From positions 1 through 44,271 of the forward strand of contig JBIKVP010000009.1 in assembly GCA_044356745.1 (NCBI GenBank): 44,271 bases of DNA, read 5' to 3'. Within the stretch, counting starts at the first letter, position 1; each line of letters begins with the position of its first letter. Shown here piece by piece: positions 1 through 7,730 of this stretch. The notes beneath the pieces are model-generated. The model worked only from the letters and a program-made list of their open reading frames with translations, had not been told where the DNA came from and did not search any database. The position numbers and the translations under genes are program-made. Source of the stretch: JBIKVP01 sp044356745 (GTDB lineage Bacteria > Pseudomonadota > Alphaproteobacteria > Rhizobiales > Beijerinckiaceae).

Positions 1-59
1 TCGGTGCGGTGGCGTTTCAAAAGCTCCTGACGTTGATCCGGTTCTAAAAGCGTACCCAT
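1..59 (-). CDS. IS630-like transposase, N-terminal fragment (runs off the window)
   Basis: Nineteen codons are visible from an ATG at 57-59, reading MGTLLEPDQRQELLKRHRT and leaving the window in frame. An in-frame TGA lies just upstream, so the ATG is the first usable start. The helical, Gln/Arg-rich start with QRQELLKRHR resembles the N-terminal helix-turn-helix region of IS630-family transposases, where a similar segment precedes the first DNA-binding helix. That likeness is from memory of the family, not a search. The catalytic DDE part is not in the window. No strong ribosome-binding site is seen; an AAGG lies about 20 bases upstream. Confidence 0.55.
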   Translation of the reverse strand, partial: MGTLLEPDQRQELLKRHRT

Positions 60-123
60 ACCAAATTGGAATCAAAACAACCTTAATAAAAAGATAACGC
101 CAACTCTTCACTCACGAGGGGTA
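1..123 (-). mobile_element. Left end of an IS630-like insertion sequence, running off the window
   Basis: This is the end of an insertion sequence, with the rest of the element to the left of base 1. It contains the start of a transposase on the minus strand and 64 bases of untranslated end. Positions 54-125 recur exactly, inverted, at 44200-44271. Identity stops at base 126, so the element boundary lies there. The junction reads TATA, and the base pair TA at 124-125 fits the TA target duplication made by IS630/Tc1-type transposases. The family call rests on the short transposase start and the TA junction. The exact boundary could be shifted by two bases because TA is repeated. Confidence 0.65.
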
Positions 124-125
124 TA
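54..125 (+). repeat. 72-bp inverted repeat, left copy
   Basis: Bases 54-125 are the exact reverse complement of 44200-44271, which reaches the last base of the window. The repeat includes the first two codons of the transposase and its upstream region. At the right end the repeat stops only because the window stops, so the true repeat is probably longer. Confidence 0.97.
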
Positions 126-628
126 GAAGCGTTTTTAATTCTTTAGATAACGCCGCCCAAGCTTTAGCCGATGCAAAAAATAAAAATCTTAGGCCTCATG
201 ACAGAAGAATGACAAATGATGAAGCCAGATCTCTTATTCTGGCTTACATGGAACAATTTTCTAATCCCCAAGCGATGGCAAGCGCACAAAGTACTCTTGG
301 TGGGAGGACTAGCTTCCCTAGAACTGTTAATGGTGTTAATCAATTCATAAATCTAAGCGGTGACTCTCCAAATCTTGAAGCCGCTATGCCTTCAATACTT
401 TTACCTCGTATCCCGATTGGTAATGTAGGCAGAACTGTCGCTTCAACTGAAGCAGAAACGCCTGAAGAGCCAGCGGCTAACGACGCTCAGACGCAAGCGC
501 CTGAAATTCCTCTTGAGAGCGTAACCAATCCAGCATCAGAATTTCCCCCTCAAGATTCAGAATTACCCCCTCAAGATATTGTAGATGAATTAAACACAAA
601 CAACTATGTAGAGGTCGTTGGAGACTAG
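125..628 (+). pseudogene. 3' fragment of a gene cut by the IS; Pro/Glu-rich C-terminus
   Basis: I do not recognise this family. An ATG at 209 would give 139 residues, but the same frame stays open upstream to the IS boundary at 125. That upstream stretch reads as plausible protein (RSVFNSLDNAAQALADAK), so the gene was probably longer and lost its 5' part to the insertion. Only a weak AGAAG lies before the 209 ATG. The first 70 residues from that ATG look globular. The C-terminal half is rich in Pro, Glu, Ala and Gln and holds a two-copy tandem unit, EFPPQDS then ELPPQDI, at about 518-560. No signal peptide, membrane segment or catalytic motif is visible. It may belong with the transglycosylase-like gene downstream. 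An intact short gene from 209 is the alternative. Confidence 0.5.
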
Positions 629-897
629 ATTTACAACCATTGCGTGCTTAGGGTAATCATCTGCAATAAGTGGATGCTAATTTTTGTATAAAGACCCTCA
701 AAAATACACCCTCATAAACCCCTCACCTATCCTAATTGATCCGTGAATTGCAGCAAATGGCCGCCCTTTTCAAGATTCCCTTTAAACTAGTTAAATTTTA
801 AATCATGAAATATGATACTTAAATATATAGATATAATTATTAATATGAATAACTATATTAATTTGCCATATTTAAGTTGAAAAATATGGAAATATAA
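629..897. other. Non-coding spacer with a very AT-rich core
   Basis: I see no gene of substance here. From about 781 to 897 the sequence is almost entirely A and T, with several overlapping inverted repeats (for example ATCAT at 802-806 pairing with ATGAT at 812-816). This is typical of a promoter region or of foreign DNA, and it separates the two decayed accessory genes. No clear -35/-10 pair with good spacing was found. Confidence 0.6.
866..889 (+). promoter_or_regulatory. Perfect 8+8 inverted repeat just before the ATG at 898
   Basis: CCATATTT at 866-873 and AAATATGG at 882-889 are exact reverse complements separated by 8 bases. The repeat ends 8 bases before the ATG at 898. As DNA it could be an operator; as RNA it would form a hairpin covering the only SD-like bases (ATGGA). 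Function is inferred from position only. Confidence 0.4.
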
Positions 898-1869
898 ATG
901 ACCAATATACAAGCCAAATCCACCTAACAGGCCTATCAATCTACAGAAGCGAGCGTCGCAAATCTTGCCGCCAATGGTTTTAGTGTGCTGCTTTCAAAAG
1001 CACTTCCCGTACCCTTACAGAATATTTTGGCATTACCAACGGATACGGCTGATAGCTCCGCCTTGTGGACAAATAATCAACCTTCTCCTATTGCGCAAGC
1101 AAGCACTTCAGATACGGGTGAAGGGGCAGCCACGACGTCACAAACGCCATCTTTGCCTTGGCCATCTTACCAAGACCTTGCATTTGGCTCTAATCCTAAT
1201 CGGGTCGATGGTAGATTACCAAATGATATCACAGCTCATGTAAATGAAACAGCGGGCATCTATGGCCTTAACGCTATTGCTCTTGGTCTCTTAGTGGATC
1301 TTGAAAGCTCAGGGCGTGTAGATGCGCAATCATCAAATGGTTATAAAGGTTTAATGCAACTGGGAGACGCCGAGCTTAGAGCTCAAGGCGTGACAAATTG
1401 GCGCGATCCTCAACAAAATTTGCGAGGAGGTGTGCGGAATTTATTAGGCAAAAAATCTGACGGCACAGATGCTGATGGTAACAGCCCTCTGCAAAATGTT
1501 GCAAATATTTTAGGCGTTCCCGAATCACAAGTTCCCGTCTGGGCCATTTACTTTCCACATCTACAAGGATCAACGGGAGGGCCTGCGCTCCTTGAAGCTT
1601 ATGGTGATCCATCAAAACGGACAAGAAAAGCGCATGAAGTGATTCATGAAGCGGTGCAAATTGCAAATCCGGGCAGTCGTACAAATGCCGCGAACAACAT
1701 CGCAAGCAATTTACCTCAAGAGTATGTCAATGCTCATGGTGGAAACAGGCAAGCGATTGCTCAAAACATAACAGTTGAAGAATTCGTCAATGCATGGCGC
1801 AGCCGAATTGGTCCTGATGGTGATATACCTTTTCTGCGCGCGCCACAGACCGATGTCGCAGAGAGTTGA
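898..1869 (+). pseudogene. Lytic-transglycosylase-like protein with an in-frame stop at codon 10
   Basis: The frame opens with ATG at 898, reads MTNIQAKST, meets TAA at 925-927, and then stays open to 1869. A GTG at 985 could restart translation and give 294 residues. From that GTG, about 80 Ser/Thr/Pro/Ala-rich residues come first, with no obvious signal peptide. A lysozyme-like segment follows, containing LLVDLESSG (candidate catalytic Glu about residue 107), GLMQL at about 122-126 and YFPHLQGSTGG, a layout seen in phage and secretion-associated transglycosylases. The stop is most simply a CAA-to-TAA change. The gene is therefore either a pseudogene or is now made from the internal GTG without its N-terminus. 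It would cut peptidoglycan if active. The family assignment is motif-based and moderate. Confidence 0.55.
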
Positions 1870-1891
1870 TTTATCCCAAGGGGGAGTAGCA

Positions 1892-1918
1892 CACACCTCA
1901 ATCATAACGTAAGGTGTG
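1892..1918 (+). promoter_or_regulatory. Stem-loop upstream of nadB
   Basis: CACACCT at 1892-1898 pairs perfectly with AGGTGTG at 1912-1918 across a 13-base loop. It lies between the stop of the transglycosylase-like gene and nadB. It is followed by GGAGTTTTATCC, too few T residues for a convincing terminator. It could be a weak terminator, an mRNA leader hairpin or an operator. Confidence 0.35.
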
Positions 1919-1952
1919 GGAGTTTTATCCCTATCTCGCCTTGAATGAGCCC

Positions 1953-3530
1953 ATGATATTGCCTCCCTTATCCCCCTCCCCCATCCTGATAGTCGGCGGG
2001 GGATTAGCTGGTTTATTCACCGCGCTTAAGCTCGCACCACAGCCTTGTGTGGTATTGACACCGCGTGCGCTCGGAGAAGGTGCATCATCAACATGGGCGC
2101 AAGGGGGCATTGCCGCAGCCCTTGAAGAGGGCGATACCCCCGAACAACACGCCCGTGACACAATCATGGCTGGTGCTGGGCTTGTTGATGCGGATGTTGC
2201 GCTTCATATGGCACAAGAAGCGCGTGATCGCGTGATGGATCTGCTCAAGCTTGGCGTCCCGTTTGATCGGGATGCGGTTGGTCAGTTTATGCAATCGAAA
2301 GAAGCGGCGCATTCCGCCCGCCGCATTGTGCGCGTGAGTGGCGATAAAGCAGGGCGTGCCATTATGGATGCGTTGATTAAAGAGGCACGCATCGCGTCAC
2401 ACATCACGCTTTTAGAGGGCTACATTGCCGAAGAAGCGCATGTGGTTGATCAACGCGTTGTCGGTATCTGGGCACGTCAGATTACGAGTCGTGAGCGTAT
2501 CTTTTTACAGGCACAAGCGACCATTCTCGCAACAGGTGGTATTGGTGCGCTTTATGCCATCACAACAAATCCTCTTGAGGCGCAAGGGCTTGGTGTCGCT
2601 CTCGCTGCACGTGCTGGTGCACGCATTGCCGATCCTGAGTTTGTGCAGTTTCATCCCACCGCAATGAATATCGGGCTTGATCCTGCTCCTCTCGCCACAG
2701 AAGCCTTGCGCGGCGAAGGGGCTTTGCTCGTCGATGATACGGGTCATCGTTTTATGCGTGATTTGCATCCTGATGCGGAACTTGCCCCGCGTGATATTGT
2801 TGCGCGTGGTGTTTTTTCAGCCCTTCAAGCAGGGCGCGGCGCTTATCTTGATGCCAGACAAGCACTAGGCAAAAACTTTGAAGCGAAATTTCCCACGGTT
2901 TATGCGTCATGTCTTAAAGCGGGTCTTGATCCCGCAGTTGATCTTATTCCCGTTGCCCCTGCTGCCCATTATCACATGGGCGGGGTTTGGACGAATGAGC
3001 GCGGCGCAACATCATTAGCAGGGTTATATGCGGCGGGTGAAGTAGCTTGTACAGGCGTTCACGGCGCAAACCGTCTTGCATCCAATTCGCTGCTTGAAGC
3101 GATTGTGTTTGGTGCACGTATCGCCGATGATTTAAAGATGCTCAACATGTCTCAAAGTGATGATGAGATCACTGACCCGCTGCCTCCAACTGATTTACCA
3201 CCCCATGCGACAGATGAAACGCTTATCGTGACGCTGAGAGACATTATGCAGCGCGATGTGGGTGTTATTCGTCAGGGTGCGGGGCTGCAATCGGCTTTAA
3301 AACAGCTTCATGATTTAAACACGCAAGCACAAAGCCGCCACGTTCAAAATATGATACTCACGGCCATCTTGATGACGCACGCAGCGCTTCACCGCAGTGA
3401 AAGCCGTGGCGGTCATGAGCGCTCTGATTATCCTGCACCCTCCCCCGATTGGCAAAAACACACATTTTTGACATTACAAGATGTGACGGTGCAGGATGTT
3501 ACAGTGCAAGACTCTCAACACCGCACATAG
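1953..3530 (+). CDS. nadB: L-aspartate oxidase (NadB)
   Basis: A flavoprotein that oxidises L-aspartate to iminoaspartate, the first step of de novo NAD synthesis; NadA then makes quinolinate. The FAD-binding GGGLAGL motif lies near residue 16 of the chosen start, followed by SSTWAQGGIAA (FAD/substrate loop), EFVQFHPTA near 229-237 and APRDIVARGV near 278-287, which carry the His and Arg expected at the active site. AHYHMGGV and GEVACTGVHGANRLASNSLL close the flavin domain, and a helical C-terminal domain follows. ATG 1953 gives 525 residues, close to family length. A GTG at 1914 would add 13 residues, and neither has a strong SD. nadC follows 11 bases later. nadA is not in the window. Confidence 0.95.
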   Translation: MILPPLSPSPILIVGGGLAGLFTALKLAPQPCVVLTPRALGEGASSTWAQGGIAAALEEGDTPEQHARDTIMAGAGLVDADVALHMAQEARDRVMDLLKLGVPFDRDAVGQFMQSKEAAHSARRIVRVSGDKAGRAIMDALIKEARIASHITLLEGYIAEEAHVVDQRVVGIWARQITSRERIFLQAQATILATGGIGALYAITTNPLEAQGLGVALAARAGARIADPEFVQFHPTAMNIGLDPAPLATEALRGEGALLVDDTGHRFMRDLHPDAELAPRDIVARGVFSALQAGRGAYLDARQALGKNFEAKFPTVYASCLKAGLDPAVDLIPVAPAAHYHMGGVWTNERGATSLAGLYAAGEVACTGVHGANRLASNSLLEAIVFGARIADDLKMLNMSQSDDEITDPLPPTDLPPHATDETLIVTLRDIMQRDVGVIRQGAGLQSALKQLHDLNTQAQSRHVQNMILTAILMTHAALHRSESRGGHERSDYPAPSPDWQKHTFLTLQDVTVQDVTVQDSQHRT

Positions 3531-3541
3531 AAAGCCCCACC

Positions 3542-4396
3542 ATGCAATCATTTGCCATGAATCCTGTTTTGATTACAGATGCAGTGCGTGCGGCATTGTT
3601 AGAGGATTTAGGCCGTGCCGGTGATATCACAACGCTTGCGACAATCGGCGAAAATGTGCAGGCAAAAGGCATTATCGCGACGCGTCAATCCGGTGTGATT
3701 GCCGGAATTGATGTGGCACGAGAAACTTTTCATCAGATTGATCCCGAGTTTTTAATCACAGCACATGTCAAAGACGGTGATGCGATTGTTGCAGGCCAAA
3801 CGCTGATGACACTTGAAGGTCGGGCACGAACGCTTCTCTCAGGAGAGCGTGTTGCCCTCAACTTCATGGGATACATGAGCGGCATCGCGACCTTAACGCG
3901 GCAATTTGTCGATGCCGTCGCGCATACAAAAGCGCACATCGTTGATACGCGCAAAACTGTGCCTTACATGCGTGCATTCGCCAAATATGCCGTACGGTGC
4001 GGTGGTGGTATGAATCATCGTTTTGGTCTTGATGATGCGATTCTCATTAAAGACAATCACATCGCGGTTGCGGGAGGGGTTATTCCTGCCCTTCAAGCGG
4101 CAAAACGTCATGCAGGTCATCTCGTAAAAATCGAAATTGAAGTCGACACGCTTGCCCAGCTTGAGGACGTGCTTAAAGAAGGCGCGGATGTTGTTCTGCT
4201 CGATAATATGTCGCCTCAGATGCTGAAAGATGCTGTTGCGCGGATCAATGGGCGTATGCGCACTGAAGCATCAGGCGGTGTCACATTAGAGAGCGTTGCA
4301 GCGATTGCTCAAAGCGGCGTTGATCTTATTTCAATTGGTGCGTTGACCCATTCCGTGCGTGTGCTTGATTTGGGTTTGGATATCTCAATCACATGA
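3542..4396 (+). CDS. nadC: Quinolinate phosphoribosyltransferase (NadC)
   Basis: Converts quinolinate and PRPP to nicotinate mononucleotide, CO2 and pyrophosphate, completing the de novo branch begun by NadB. The family signature is clear: LLSGERVALNFMGYMSGIAT in the N-terminal half, then HIVDTRKTVPYMR, AVRCGGGMNHRFGL and ILIKDNHI with the Arg, Lys and His that bind quinolinate and PRPP. Near the end come VDVVLLDN-like and GGVTLE barrel strands. ATG 3542 gives 284 residues, the usual length; an ATG at 3557 is an alternative, and the SD is weak. It is 11 bases behind nadB and its stop overlaps the next start by 4 bases, so the three genes are probably one operon. Confidence 0.95.
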   Translation: MQSFAMNPVLITDAVRAALLEDLGRAGDITTLATIGENVQAKGIIATRQSGVIAGIDVARETFHQIDPEFLITAHVKDGDAIVAGQTLMTLEGRARTLLSGERVALNFMGYMSGIATLTRQFVDAVAHTKAHIVDTRKTVPYMRAFAKYAVRCGGGMNHRFGLDDAILIKDNHIAVAGGVIPALQAAKRHAGHLVKIEIEVDTLAQLEDVLKEGADVVLLDNMSPQMLKDAVARINGRMRTEASGGVTLESVAAIAQSGVDLISIGALTHSVRVLDLGLDISIT

Positions 4397-5373
4397 TGTC
4401 AAACACAACAGCGGGGATTATTTACGGTCTGGCTTCAGGGGCATTGTGGGGGTTGATCTTCATCGCACCGCGCGCCGCCGAACCTTACAGCGAAGTTGAT
4501 CTTGCCGTATGGCGTTACATCGCATTCGGCATGACATCGCTTCTTCTTATGGCTGCTCATAAGCGCTTTCGCCCCCATAATATTAGCAAACATCATCTTG
4601 TTACCGCGTTGATGCTCGGTGTCATCGGTTATGTGTTTTATTATATTTGTATCGCGTTCTCGATCCGCCTTGCAGGCCCCGCTCTCACGCCACTTATCAT
4701 CGGCTCTTTACCCCTCACTCTCGCTATTTATGGCAACTGGCGCGATCAAAATGTTGCATGGAAACGACTCATCTTTCCGTTAGCGCTGATTGTGGTTGGG
4801 TTGACGTGTGTCTACACCGCCACACTCAATCATAGCGTTGAACAACGCCCTGCAAATGCGGTGTTGTGGGGGTGTTTGTTTGCATTAGCAGCGCATGTCT
4901 CTTGGTTTACCTATGCCGTCATTAATTCCAACGTCATGCTCTCAAAAGATGCGCCTTCCGCTTTAGGTTGGACATCTTTGCAAGGTGTTGGGGCAATGGT
5001 GGGAGTTGTGCCGCTTTTAATTCTTGCGCCTATGCTTGGCTGGAGTCGCATTGCCGATTTGGGTTTATGGCATATGGATGGAGCGCGTTTTATCTTTTGG
5101 GCTGTTTTGGTGGGCGTTGTCGCCTCATGGGGTGGGCAACATTTATGGACGCTTGCATCAAACCGTTTGCCTCTTGCATTGTCAGGACAACTCATTGTTT
5201 CAGAGACCGTTTTTGGTTTGATTTTTGGCTTCATGTGGTCACAGCGCTGGCCAAATTTATTGGAGTTTTTTGGCGCAGTATTTTTGATCATTGGCGTGCT
5301 TGGCGGCGTATGGGTGTTCAGAAAATCATCGCCTCGTGTTGCAACGCAATCAGAACATGATAACGCCACATAA
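4393..5373 (+). CDS. DMT-superfamily (EamA-type) permease
   Basis: A predicted inner-membrane protein of 326 residues with about ten hydrophobic segments, arranged as two EamA-like halves (about residues 8-145 and 155-310). The start GLASGALWGLIFIAPRAAEPYSEVDLA matches the first helix of drug/metabolite transporters, and the second half ends in the typical helix plus short charged cytoplasmic tail. Its ATG overlaps the nadC TGA in an ATGATG arrangement, which suggests translational coupling. The substrate is unknown. The coupling to nadC makes an NAD-pathway metabolite such as nicotinate or quinolinate worth considering, but this is inference from position only. Confidence 0.85.
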   Translation: MMSNTTAGIIYGLASGALWGLIFIAPRAAEPYSEVDLAVWRYIAFGMTSLLLMAAHKRFRPHNISKHHLVTALMLGVIGYVFYYICIAFSIRLAGPALTPLIIGSLPLTLAIYGNWRDQNVAWKRLIFPLALIVVGLTCVYTATLNHSVEQRPANAVLWGCLFALAAHVSWFTYAVINSNVMLSKDAPSALGWTSLQGVGAMVGVVPLLILAPMLGWSRIADLGLWHMDGARFIFWAVLVGVVASWGGQHLWTLASNRLPLALSGQLIVSETVFGLIFGFMWSQRWPNLLEFFGAVFLIIGVLGGVWVFRKSSPRVATQSEHDNAT

Positions 5374-5475
5374 AACACATAAGGATATACACATATCTTT
5401 ATATACTGATATGAACGTTATGTGATCGTTTACGTGGGGTTGGTCGTAGACATTCATTATAGGCTCTCAAATCAT

Positions 5476-6276
5476 ATGTCTTTAAACTTTTTCCCGCCCC
5501 CTGCTGAACCCTTAAGTCTTTATCGTGGACAGGTCATGCATATGCGCCTTAAACCGCGTACGCATCGTTTTACATACAATGTTTTTACAATTCTGATTGA
5601 TCTCAATCGGTTGAATGATGTGAACCACGTATCGCGGTTATTTCGTGTTAATCGCAGCGCTATCATGAGTTTTTGGGAAAAAGACCATGGCGCAAGAGAC
5701 GGCGCGCCATTGCTGATATACGTTGAGACAATTCTCGAAGAAGCGGGCTGCATCATCCCATCACCAAAGGTGCGTATGTTATGTTATCCGCGCATTTTTG
5801 GATATGTGTTCAATCCACTATCGGTTTATTATGTCTATGATGACAGTGATCATCTCAAAGCGCTGATCTATGAAGTTCGCAATACCTTTGGTGAAATACA
5901 CACGTATGTTGCGCCTTTGAGTGCAGGAGAACTCAGTGAAGCGGGTGTGAGACAGGTGCGGGATAAGCTTTTTTATGTGTCACCCTTCATGGACATGGCG
6001 ATGCGTTATCATTTCCGCTTACGCCCCCCAACCCATAATGTAAGTGTGCGTATTCTTGAAACGGATTCGGAAGGCCCTATTCTGTCTGCGTCTTTTATCG
6101 GCACACATACACCATTTCATACACAATCTGCGCTTAAAGCCCTCTTGGCGTTACCCTTCATGCCTATTAAGGTGTTGGCGGGTATTCACTTTGAAGCCTT
6201 GAGATTGTGGTTGAAAGGGATGCGCCTTCGTCCACGTCCCAAACCGCCCGCGCCGATTTCTTACAATAAGGTGTGA
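5476..6276 (+). CDS. DUF1365 family protein, cfa-linked
   Basis: A 266-residue protein of the DUF1365 family, whose biochemical role is not established but whose genes commonly sit beside cyclopropane-fatty-acid synthase. Features seen are LYRGQVMHMRLKPRTHRFTY near the start, PRIFGYVFNPLSVYY in the middle and VSPFMDMAMRYHF later, all typical of the family. No signal peptide is evident. A hydrophobic stretch near the C-terminus (ALLALPFMPIKVLAG) may touch the membrane. ATG 5476 is preferred. A GTG at 5422 would add 18 residues that do not look like the family start, and neither start has a strong SD. It precedes cfa by 72 bases and probably shares its transcript. Confidence 0.85.
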   Translation: MSLNFFPPPAEPLSLYRGQVMHMRLKPRTHRFTYNVFTILIDLNRLNDVNHVSRLFRVNRSAIMSFWEKDHGARDGAPLLIYVETILEEAGCIIPSPKVRMLCYPRIFGYVFNPLSVYYVYDDSDHLKALIYEVRNTFGEIHTYVAPLSAGELSEAGVRQVRDKLFYVSPFMDMAMRYHFRLRPPTHNVSVRILETDSEGPILSASFIGTHTPFHTQSALKALLALPFMPIKVLAGIHFEALRLWLKGMRLRPRPKPPAPISYNKV

Positions 6277-6348
6277 GCCATTTGTCGGCTTCGCACGTAA
6301 AGAGTTTAAATTGTTCTTATCTACAAGTTCGACTGGAGCCTCCCCCAC

Positions 6349-7701
6349 ATGTCTGTGTTGTTTAAGCCCAATGGTGATCATAAACCATTGGCTCCTCTCC
6401 AACGGGTTAATCCAAATGCGATTAATGTCATTCCGATTGATTCAAAACATATTGCTTTAAATTCTGTCACCGAGAAAACAACGCCCACGCTTGTCACCAA
6501 ATCCAACTTGAAAGATGTCTCTCAAGGTTTGCCTTGGGCTGTGAGACAAGCGTTTTCTTACGCGCTACGTCTTCAACAAGGCACACTCGACATCGCGCTA
6601 AAAGATGGTCGCGTTTTGCGTTTTAAAGGGTCGCAAGATGGCCCTCACGCCGTCTTTGTCATTCATGATTATCGCTTTGCGCGTCGTTTGTCTGAAGGTG
6701 GTGATATTGGCTTTGCTGAAGCATACATTCAAAAAGAATGGGACACACCTGATCTAACCGCATTTCTTGAGCTTTTCTGCGCTAATCACAGTGCGATTGA
6801 ATCATTGCTCACCAACCGCCCGTGGGTGCGTTTATGGCAACGCTTGATGCATGTGCTTAATCGCAACACCAAATCAGGATCTAAGCGCAACATTCATGCG
6901 CATTACGATCTTGGCAATGCGTTTTATAGCGCATGGCTTGACGACACAATGACCTATTCCGCAGCCGTTTTTGCACCTGGCGACAATGATCTTTCATCCG
7001 CACAACTGCGAAAATTTCGTCAATTAGCCGAGCTTACGGCGCTAAACCCAAATGATCATGTGCTTGAAATTGGGTGTGGTTGGGGCGGTTTTGCCACGTT
7101 TGCAGCGCGTGATATTGGCTGCAAAGTCACCGCACTCACGATTAGCCAAGAACAATATAAACATACAAAGAAAGTTATATTTGAGAATGGTTTAAATGAT
7201 AAAGTGAATGTTATTTATCAAGATTATCGTGATGAAAAAGGCACGTATGATAAAATCATTTCCATTGAAATGTTTGAAGCTGTCGGCGAGCAGTATTGGA
7301 GTACATATTTTAATACTCTACGCGAGCGTCTCAAAGAGGGTGGTCGCGCTGGACTTCAGGTCATCACAATTGGCGAAGCGTTTTTCGATAATTACCGCAA
7401 AGAGATTGATTTTATTCGCCGTTATATTTTCCCCGGCGGGATGCTCCCCACTTCTCAGGTGATGCAACATCAAGGGGCTAAAGTTGGTTTGCCGCTTATT
7501 CATGAAACAGCTTTTGGCCTTGATTATGCGCACACGCTAGCACATTGGCGGGAGCGTTTCCGCGAAAAGTGGCATGCTTTAGTTCCGCTTGGTTTTGATG
7601 ATCATTTCCGCCGCATGTGGGAATATTATTTTGCTTATTGCGAAGCCGGATTTCGTTCAGGCCATATTGATGTACGTCATCTCATTTATGCAAAGGCGTG
7701 A
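6349..7701 (+). CDS. cfa: Cyclopropane-fatty-acyl-phospholipid synthase
   Basis: Transfers a methylene group from S-adenosylmethionine to the cis double bond of membrane phospholipid acyl chains, making the membrane more stress-resistant. The first 180 residues form the lipid-binding N-terminal part. The methyltransferase domain follows: HYDLGNAFY near 185-193, MTYSAAVF near 201-208, the SAM-binding motif LEIGCGWGGFA near 239-249, ISIEMFEAVG near 305-314, and IFPGGMLP with the C-terminal helices. The first 50 residues are extra relative to many homologues and may be a variable extension or a too-early start. A GGAG lies 12 bases before the ATG. It sits between the DUF1365 gene and an MFS gene that starts about 30 bases later. 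Confidence 0.95.
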   Translation: MSVLFKPNGDHKPLAPLQRVNPNAINVIPIDSKHIALNSVTEKTTPTLVTKSNLKDVSQGLPWAVRQAFSYALRLQQGTLDIALKDGRVLRFKGSQDGPHAVFVIHDYRFARRLSEGGDIGFAEAYIQKEWDTPDLTAFLELFCANHSAIESLLTNRPWVRLWQRLMHVLNRNTKSGSKRNIHAHYDLGNAFYSAWLDDTMTYSAAVFAPGDNDLSSAQLRKFRQLAELTALNPNDHVLEIGCGWGGFATFAARDIGCKVTALTISQEQYKHTKKVIFENGLNDKVNVIYQDYRDEKGTYDKIISIEMFEAVGEQYWSTYFNTLRERLKEGGRAGLQVITIGEAFFDNYRKEIDFIRRYIFPGGMLPTSQVMQHQGAKVGLPLIHETAFGLDYAHTLAHWRERFREKWHALVPLGFDDHFRRMWEYYFAYCEAGFRSGHIDVRHLIYAKA

Positions 7702-7730
7702 GGTGTATGAGGTTGGGGGAGAAGACAGTG

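Noticed and set aside
965..1243. 92-residue plus-strand frame overlapping the transglycosylase-like gene
   Set aside because: It is a +1 frame of the longer gene with Arg/Leu/His-rich composition and no family likeness.
4911..5378. 155-residue minus-strand frame opposite the DMT permease
   Set aside because: Composition (Lys/Thr/Pro/Cys) is typical of an antisense shadow, and the sense protein is a clear membrane protein.
6277..6348. Possible SAM-responsive riboswitch before cfa
   Set aside because: The 72-base leader shows no conserved SAM riboswitch core that I can recognise.
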